Shown here: one piece after another, positions 57,300 through 64,000 of the stretch
Position numbering within the stretch: position 1 is the first letter of the stretch
Layout: each line of letters begins with the position of its first letter
Origin: Corythucha ciliata
Taxonomy: Eukaryota; Arthropoda; Insecta; Hemiptera; Tingidae
Assembly (NCBI GenBank): GCA_038030265.1
Contig: CM075938.1
Location: forward strand, 53,251,189-53,315,188
DNA length: 64,000 bases
Reading direction: 5' to 3'
Notes under the pieces: generated by a model
The model's input: only the letters and a program-made list of their open reading frames with translations
Told to the model about the DNA's origin: nothing
Database searches by the model: none
Position numbers and translations under genes: made by a program

Positions 57300-58089
57300 A
57301 ATTGGCCAAACGGACCCCCATTTTCGTTTGTAGATGATTGAGAAACCTTTGGCGGAGATTCTGGACTGACCCCCCCCCCCCCAAACACACACACCCACTG
57401 AGGTTGGCTTAATTTTCCGATATTTCTCCAGTCGAATTTAGGCGCCATTTCGAGGAAGAAGGATTGGGAATTTTTAGTTCGAGAAAAATTAATATCTACC
57501 GAGACCTGGCGAGTCGACTTTGTTTCGGGGTAAAAATCGGTTGGATGACAGGGGGTGGGGGTAAATTGCGTTTTTTGAAATTGAATTATTTTTCGAATTT
57601 TTTCGCCGGATGAAAAGTGCTATATAATATGAGTTTGAGAGCGAATTTTAAATTCGGCGAGCACAGCATTGTGGGAAATTGAGATGCAAAGATTTTAAGC
57701 CATTAAGAACGAAAATCGGATGAAAGTTGTGGGAGCAGATAGTTTTGGCCCGGAAGTAGCCGATTTTATCTGAAATAACATAGGGCACGCACCACGCAGT
57801 GGCACGCGATGGCACGCTCGAGGTAGCGGTCAGGGATTTGACCGGAGGGCGATGACCCTGGGGGAAAAAAGTCGCTAAATTAAAAGTTGCGGGGATGGCA
57901 CTTTCGGGGTGGTCGAAGGTTGGAATGAAAGAAACACCAGAAAACAACGAAAAACAACGACATGAGGCATCCCCTCAAGGGGACTTAGCGTTTTATAATC
58001 TTACCATCACTCCAAATTTTTGAAAATTCGAAACTCAACTCATGTTTTCGGCCATGGCGACGAGAACAATAATAGTGCACCAAGAAAAA
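57300..58089. other. Harbinger interior, unrecognised sequence
   Basis: A G/C-rich segment at 57630-57960 has a 99-codon minus-strand frame without recognisable domain. It could be a fragment captured by the element, but nothing in the sequence decides this. Confidence 0.4.
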
Positions 58090-58559
58090 ACCGAGACAGA
58101 ACCGATAAGTATCGCTATCGTTTCAATGTGAACGCTTCCGTACCACTCCGACTAATTTTCAGTCGTTTCTATTCGTTCGAGTTGCTTTCACGTCGCTTCG
58201 GCAATACTGCACCGATATCGTATTGCTCCGGTGTGAACGCCCCCTTCAATAAGCCGATGAGTATCGCTGATCGCTTCAGTACCGCTATCGCTTCAATGTG
58301 AACGGTTTCATATCACTCTCACACGATTTTTGTTGTTTTTATCCGTCTGAGTTGCTTTCATGTCGCTTGGGCAATATCGCAGCGATATCGTGTTGCTCCA
58401 GTGTGTACGCCGCCTTAAAGTGCAATGTTCTCGTTTTATAATTAAAAATGATTTTCATGATAACTGGAAGTTTCCATTTATGGTCCTTCTTTTTCACAAA
58501 AAAAAAAATCTGGTCACCCTACCTATTAGTAAAGTTTAGTCACCTTGAGCAGAGAACCT

Positions 58560-58800
58560 TTAAAACACAGGTACTGCAACATGGATTTCAGAGCCATACT
58601 TGGTCCCTCAGTCGTTAGGGTCAACACAATATTATGAATGAAAAAAATGTCATCGTAACAGCAAACAAACGCGGAACGCGGTCGAAATAAATAAAAATAT
58701 CCTAGTTGTCAATGAGATCAGGTGATAATTATAATCATATGAGGGACCAAGTATGGAGCCGATTTGCGTGTTGCAGTACTCGTGTTTTACAGTGCCTAAT
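58560..58800. mobile_element. Palindromic MITE with TAAAACACNNGTACTGCAACA ends
   Basis: TAAAACACAGGTACTGCAAC at about 58569 and its inverted partner GTTGCAGTACTCGTGTTTTA ending about 58791 bound a hairpin. CATACTTGGTCCCTCA and its complement sit further in. Half-copies of the same family occur at 61325-61410 and 63021-63106. Confidence 0.75.
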
Positions 58801-59783
58801 GATAACAATTTTTGTGTTTTTTAAAGAGTTTTTTCGTGGTCAACGTCCGTAGCATAATGGGAAAAAAGTAGTCAATTGGCCTAAAGTGACTAGAACAGAA
58901 AAACATGGTGGTGATAATTTGTCTCAAACGTCAAGCAAGCCCCCAAGCCTTTCGGCGGTCGACTTTCTCCCAGCACTGGGCTAATTTATAGCTGACACCG
59001 TTGAACCCTCAAGTTTTGGGAAACAATGAAATGACAATGTGGAATCTCGTTTACGACGGGAAGAGCAACCATAGACACAGCAGTTTTTTTCTGGATTCAC
59101 CCTTGAGAGACATCCCACGAGCGCCTTATCATTTCTTTATTGGTACTCGACAGCTCACACCGTTTTGTTTAGTGCTCAGAGAACGGCGCGGGTTCAGCAA
59201 AATGGTTGAAAACGTTTTTGAATCGGTGTTTTCGAGTTTTCCTGTTCCAACAAATAGCCGACAGTGAAAGTTTCTGTACGGATGTACTGCGCACCCGCAT
59301 AACCGTCTTGTTTTCTTGATTCGGTGATGCCAAAGGTACAATATCGAGGCCTCCTCGTCACCGTCGGATTATTTAGCCGTAGTTCACAGTAAAAAAGTGT
59401 CACTGAGCAACATTTTTGATACACGAACTTCCTCATTGTAGAAAATCTTTGTTGTAGTTTGTTGTCAAACGGCAACAACAAATCACATGGAGTACCGCAA
59501 GGTAAATAGACTTACAGAGGTATGCTCGTAACTTGGCTCGTAACTAAGGAAATTTTTGTCAAAATTGACGTCACGGGAGTAAAAAAAATAATGAGGGACC
59601 AAACTTCACATATGAAGCTTCCCCTCCCATGGTTTCTCCCTTGGAATTTCTTTGTAGATCAAGCAAAAAATGAATGAAAAGCCAAAATAAGTGCCTGGAA
59701 ATTTTTTTAAAAGCGATATAATTTGGCGGGGTCGTTCTTTGGACCTCATGTACCGTTTTAAGGCCCAGTTTATTGTAACGTAC
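58801..59783. other. No recognised gene
   Basis: Short open frames around 59001-59481 on both strands overlap and show no domain. GAGGGACCAAACTTCACATA near 59594 echoes the MITE family at 58560. Confidence 0.45.
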
Positions 59784-60241
59784 TGTAACGCCCTAAAAAG
59801 GGCGTTATGTTAAGCTATAGAGAAAAGGAGCTCGGTCCGGGAAATTGTTCACCGCTCGGTGAATGAACCCGGCAAGCTCAGGGACGAGCGGGAGAGAATG
59901 ACCCGATAGCGTCAACAAATCCTTGAGGAAACTGCTTGTTATCCACAACACTTAGGGTTTTACAAACATGTCCTCGGGGGTTTAGTATAAAAACCCAGGG
60001 GGGACGGAGTCGAGTGAACTGCTAGAGTCGGGGGACAGCTTAGAGTCAGGGACGCACATCCGTGCAGGGGGGGCCGAAGCCTCGCGACCAGCCCTCGCGC
60101 CAGCTCGTGTACACGCTACCGCAGGCCGTCGGGCCTGGGGAAAGGTGAGTCAGACTGTAAATAATAAATGTACATCACGGGGTAAGGTACCTCTTTGTTA
60201 CTCTTGTCGACTCCCTGAACCCAGATCATGCGGCGGTTACA
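59784..60241 (+). repeat. Solo LTR, 458 bp, with GTAC target duplication
   Basis: Starts TGTAACGCCCTAAAAAGGGC and ends GGCGGTTACA, so TGTAAC...GTTACA are inverted termini. Flanked by GTAC at 59780-59783 and 60242-60245. Contains TATAAAAACCC (about 59987) as a likely TATA box and AATAAA (about 60164) as a likely polyadenylation signal, placing a transcription start near 60020. No internal retroelement sequence is next to it, so the body was probably lost by LTR-LTR recombination. Confidence 0.85.
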
Positions 60242-61888
60242 GTACCACGTGAAGCCCCGTGTATTCAGTACACGGAGTACAGACAGCACTCGGCGCAGAG
60301 ACGGGCGAGTTTATTATGTGTACCATTGACAAACGACCATTAAGCTTCATGAGGGAGCAAGGAAGGGCTTCCCTGCTGCCCGCGACAATCACGCTCACGA
60401 GCATTTCTGAGATAGGTTGGACAATAAAGCTGAAGTTTAAAAGTTTACCCTTGTCATGCATAGAAATAGAAGTAATTTAGTATTTTAGTATTAATGGTGT
60501 CCTTCGACCAGAATCCTGGCCTCGAACCTATAGCCGTATTCAATCACTGTCGATATCGAGGAATTTGTTTGCCTGATCTGGAGCCTTTAGTACAAACTCG
60601 TGCGAAAATGCCGCTAGACGCGATCGCTATGGCGGGATAATGTTATTTCTTATTCGACGTCCTTGGATCCTGCTTGCAGCTTTTCCCCGACCGTTCATAC
60701 TAAGGCCTCTGGCTGCATACCCAGGATGGAGTAGGGCGATTCACACCCTCATCATACGATATTGGTCGATGTGCGGTTTGTTGTACAAACACTGCCGAGA
60801 ATCCTTAATACGGAGCCAAGTGTTTCGGGGCGCTTATATTATTGTTAATTGGAACGGTGGCGAGGTCTCTACGTTGATGAGTGTCACGAAAACTCATTGT
60901 TTAACGAGAAAATTGCTGAAATTAGATCTATCTTAAAGAATTTCTAAAAGTTTCACAACTCAGGTGATACCCTGCACCTGCAGCAGTTTTCTTTGCTCCA
61001 ATCATTACACTAAGGGGCCCTGCAATCACTTCTTTCACAGGAAAATTGTCCTACAGGCAATAATGCGTAGTTCTCCCGATTTAAAAAGTGGCCCCAGAAA
61101 TGTTGACCATTTTGTTTTATTGAAAAAAGTCCCACCTGTTAATTTTTTAAAAATTTGTCATCCCATGACGTCATGGCACAAACAATAATAATTGGTTGAA
61201 AATTAAGAGCATACCTCTTTAGTCTATTTACCTTGGGAGTACCGGACTGCTCAATGTTTCTCTGAAACGCCGCCAGATATCGTATCCCTAAGCTACAATC
61301 GCCAATAGTTACACATTAGTTAAGGCACTATAAAACACAAGTACTGCAACACGCAAATCGGCGCCATACTTGTTCCTTCGTATGATTATAACTATCACCC
61401 GAATTGTGCCGCTAGTCTCTTGCTTGAACTAAATGAGTTGGCATGTGCGAGATTTTGAGATGATCTCATTGAATTCCCAACTGTTCCCCTTTCACGTTCT
61501 CAGTGTGACGATTGTTTTAAAGGCACGATTCTATTTTGGGGCAATTACAAAGCTCTTTGGTCATTAATCAGTAGTGTATCACTTATCTCCCTTCGTGCCA
61601 CGAGCCACCAAGGAAGGAAAGCAAAGTATAAATTCATCTATCGTCGTCATCTGTAATCATTGCGGCGAGAATAGGATCCCTCGTCACTAATATCACACAT
61701 ACTTTGAATTCGCGCCTTTAACTTTTCGAGACGAGACCGAGACCACTCAAGTCTCGTCTCGGTCTCGTGCATCACTAAGCAAAAGACTCAATCGTCACGC
61801 CTAGTCGAAAAGAAAGTTCGTTTTTCTAATGTCATCGATTCTAAATTAGGGGGAAGTGATGTAGTGGAACAACATCCCACTAATAATT
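60193..61888. repeat. 1696-bp tandem duplication, unit 1
   Basis: Identical to unit 2 apart from a few single-base changes and indels. Begins inside the solo LTR, so it carries the last 49 bp of the LTR. Contains a half MITE (61325-61410), a dispersed repeat (61235-61306) and a hAT end (61723-61778). No protein domain was recognised in its open frames. Confidence 0.95.
61723..61778. mobile_element. hAT-type terminal fragment with hairpin (unit 1)
   Basis: ACGAGACCGAGAC pairs with GTCTCGGTCTCGT to form a 13-bp stem, followed by GCATCACTA. Read in reverse, TAGTGATGCACGAGACC resembles common hAT termini. No opposite end found. Repeated at about 63419-63475. Confidence 0.5.
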
Positions 61889-63584
61889 CTTTGTTACTCT
61901 TTGTCGACTCCCTGAACCCAGATCCATGCGGCGGTACAGTACCACGTGAAGCCCGTGTATTCAGTACACGGAGTACAGACAGCACTCGGCGCAGAGACGG
62001 GCGAGTTTATTATGTGTACCATTGACAAACGACCATTAAGCTTCATGAGGGAGCAAGGAAGGGCTTCCCTGCTGCCCGCGACAATCACGCTCACGAGCAT
62101 TTCTGAGATAGGTTGGACAATAAAGCTGAAGTTTAAAAGTTTACCCTGTCATGCATAGAAATAGAAGTAATTTAGTATTTTAGTATTAATGGTGTCCTTC
62201 GACCAGAATCCTGGCCTCGAACCTATAGCCGTATTCAATCACTGTCGATATCGAGGAATTTGTTTGCCTGATCTGGAGCCTTTAGTACAAACTCGTGCGA
62301 AAATGCCGCTAGACGCGATCGCTATGGCGGGATAATGTTATTTCTTATTCGACGTCCTTGGATCCTGCTTGCAGCTTTTCCCCGACCGTTCATACTAAGG
62401 CCTCTGGCTGCATACCCAGGATGGAGTAGGGCGATTCACACCCTCATCATACGATATTGGTCGATGTGCGGTTTGTTGTACAAACACTGCCGAGAATCCT
62501 TAATACGGAGCCAAGTGTTTCGGGGCGCTTATATTATTGTTAATTGGAACGGTGGCGAGGTCTCTACGTTGATGAGTGTCACGAAAACTCATTGTTTAAC
62601 GAGAAAATTGCTGAAATTAGATCTATCTTAAAAGAATTTCTAAAAGTTTCACAACTCAGGTGATACCCTGCACCTGCAGCAGTTTTCTTTGCTCCAATCA
62701 TTACACTAAGGGGCCCTGCAATCACTTCTTTCACAGGAAAATTGTCCTACAGGCAATAATGCGTAGTTCTCCCGATTTAAAAAGTGGCCCCAGAAATGTT
62801 GACCATTTTGTTTATTGAAAAAAGTCCCACCTGTTAATTTTTTAAAAATTTGTCATCCCATGACGTCATGGCACAAACAATAATAATTGGTTGAAAATTA
62901 AGAGCATACCTCTTTAGTCTATTTACCTTGGGAGTACCGGACTGCTCAATGTTTCTCTGAAACGCCGCCAGATATCGTATCCCTAAGCTACAATCGCCAA
63001 TAGTTACACATTAGTTAAGGCACTATAAAACACAAGTACTGCAACACGCAAATCGGCGCCATACTTGTTCCTTCGTATGATTATAACTATCACCCGAATT
63101 GTGCCGCTAGTCTCCGGCTTGAACTAAATGAGTTGGCATGTGCGAGATTTTGAGATGATCTCATTGAATTCCCAACTGTTCCCCTTTCACGTTCTCAGTG
63201 TGACGATTGTTTTAAAGGCACGATTCTATTTTGGGGCAATTACAAAGCTCTTTGGTCATTAATCAGTAGTGTATCACTTATCTCCCCTTCGTGCCACGAG
63301 CCACCAAGGAAGGAAAGCAAAGTATAAATTCATCTATCGTCGTCATCTGTAATCATTGCGGCGAGAATAGGATCCCTCGTCACTAATATCACACATACTT
63401 TGAATTCGCGCCTTTAACTTTTCGAGACGAGACCGAGACCACTCAAGTCTCGTCTCGGTCTCGTGCATCACTAAGCAAAAGACTCAATCGTCACGCCTAG
63501 TCGAAAAGAAAGTTCGTTTTTCTAATGTCATCGATTCTAAATTAGGGGGAAGTGATGTAGTGGAACAACATCCCACTAATAATT
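61889..63584. repeat. 1696-bp tandem duplication, unit 2
   Basis: Second unit, starting TCTTTGTTACTCTTTGTCGA with the LTR end and stopping at CACTAATAATT, where unique sequence resumes. Confidence 0.95.
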
Positions 63585-64000
63585 GTTTATTTCTTGTTGA
63601 TGATGTTGCTAACGCCATCGTTAACGCTATTCACATTTCAACTACCGTAGCAACGCGTACACAAAAATTAACTTTAGCGTTTACGGGACTGGTTGCAAAA
63701 TCTCTCTGCTAAAATAGTTCGGCATTTGAATTTGTCGTATAAAAATGTATAATTAGCGAATCAATTACGCTCTAAACAACGTTCGCTAAACCCCTATCTA
63801 CGCCACTGTGTGCATTCTTATTTTTTATAACGCGGCGTGTACAGAGCTTTAATGACTGAATTGGCTAAGAATCTTAAAAAGCCTTAAAAATCTCACCTTC
63901 AAGGGAGGGCAAATGGGAGAAGCTTTATAGCCCATCCCCCCACCACCATCACCACCACCACTGAATCCGGCCCTTCTTTTCAGCGAGCAAAAATGCTTCA
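63585..64000. other. No recognised gene
   Basis: AT-rich sequence; CCCCTATCTACGCCACTG (63790-63808) is the complement of a CAGTGGCGTAGATAGGGG end motif. A CACCAC run lies near 63940. Confidence 0.45.

Larger units (their letters stand above)
55202..58414. mobile_element. PIF/Harbinger element, decayed, 3.2 kb
   Basis: TTA target duplication at 55199-55201 and 58415-58417. Ends are GGCGGCGTTCACA at the left and TGTACGCCGCC at the right. It contains a C-terminal transposase fragment close to the left end and a long interior of tandem repeats. About 150 bp of the right end is duplicated in tandem just inside (58090-58245 and 58265-58414). Confidence 0.85.
52145..58522. mobile_element. Putative hAT element with nested insertions
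   Basis: TAGGGTGACCAGA at 52145 and TCTGGTCACCCTA ending at 58522 are perfect 13-bp inverted repeats of a type seen at hAT ends. Flanks CCTACAGT and CCTATTAG agree only partly as an 8-bp duplication. The 6.4 kb between them contains a Penelope-like element, hAT transposase debris in plus orientation, a TTAA-flanked MITE and a Harbinger element. Removing these would leave about 1.5 kb, plausible for a decayed hAT. Confidence 0.6.

Noticed and set aside
57648..57947. Minus-strand 99-codon frame in G/C-rich DNA
   Set aside because: No recognisable domain, no splice or promoter context, and it lies inside a transposon interior.
60640..60936. 98-codon frame repeated exactly at 62335-62631
   Set aside because: The repetition comes from the 1696-bp tandem duplication; the peptide has no recognisable domain and flanking frames are full of stops.
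1..64000. tRNA, rRNA or primer binding sites
   Set aside because: No cloverleaf, rRNA core or tRNA-complementary primer site was recognised; in the Gypsy copies the region where a primer site belongs is deleted.

Overview
This is eukaryotic, intron-rich and very repeat-rich DNA, most likely from an arthropod. The one recognisable host gene is a sodium-dependent serotonin transporter (SERT, SLC6 family) on the minus strand, and its exons read most like insect SERT. A TTAGG motif, the arthropod telomere unit, is also embedded in a satellite. The species cannot be named from the sequence. No bacterial genes, CRISPR array, rRNA or tRNA was seen.

Layout. Two near-identical copies of a SERT segment lie in the same orientation: copy A at 1-17605 and copy B at 26013-48622. 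Each holds the same six consecutive exons, transmembrane helix (TM) 3 through TM9. Exons for TM1-2 and TM10-12 are not in the window. Between the copies are a TGTGGTTAGG-type satellite that flips strand across a 500-N gap (17605-19027), a degenerate ~30-bp array (19235-20990), a 20-bp array (21785-23465) with a MITE inside it, and a deleted Gypsy element (23481-24661). By eye the exons differ at two synonymous sites only, while the introns differ by transposon insertions. This fits either an internal tandem duplication of SERT or, more likely given the gap, two haplotypes placed one after the other by the scaffolder.

SERT introns. These carry several minisatellites sharing an AACCACA/TGTGGTT core and a palindromic element built of ~140-bp subrepeats. 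Ty3/Gypsy elements interrupt this element in opposite orientations in the two copies (8020-11838 plus; 37829-42164 minus). Copy B also has a LINE fragment carrying its own 3.2-kb hAT insertion.

Right third (48.6-64 kb). No complete host gene was found. A hAT-type element is inferred from terminal repeats at 52145 and 58522. It contains a Penelope-like retroelement with a GIY-YIG domain, hAT transposase debris, a TTAA-flanked MITE and a PIF/Harbinger element. Further right are a MITE, a solo LTR with a GTAC target duplication, and a 1696-bp tandem duplication that includes the LTR end. All transposon genes read here are broken.
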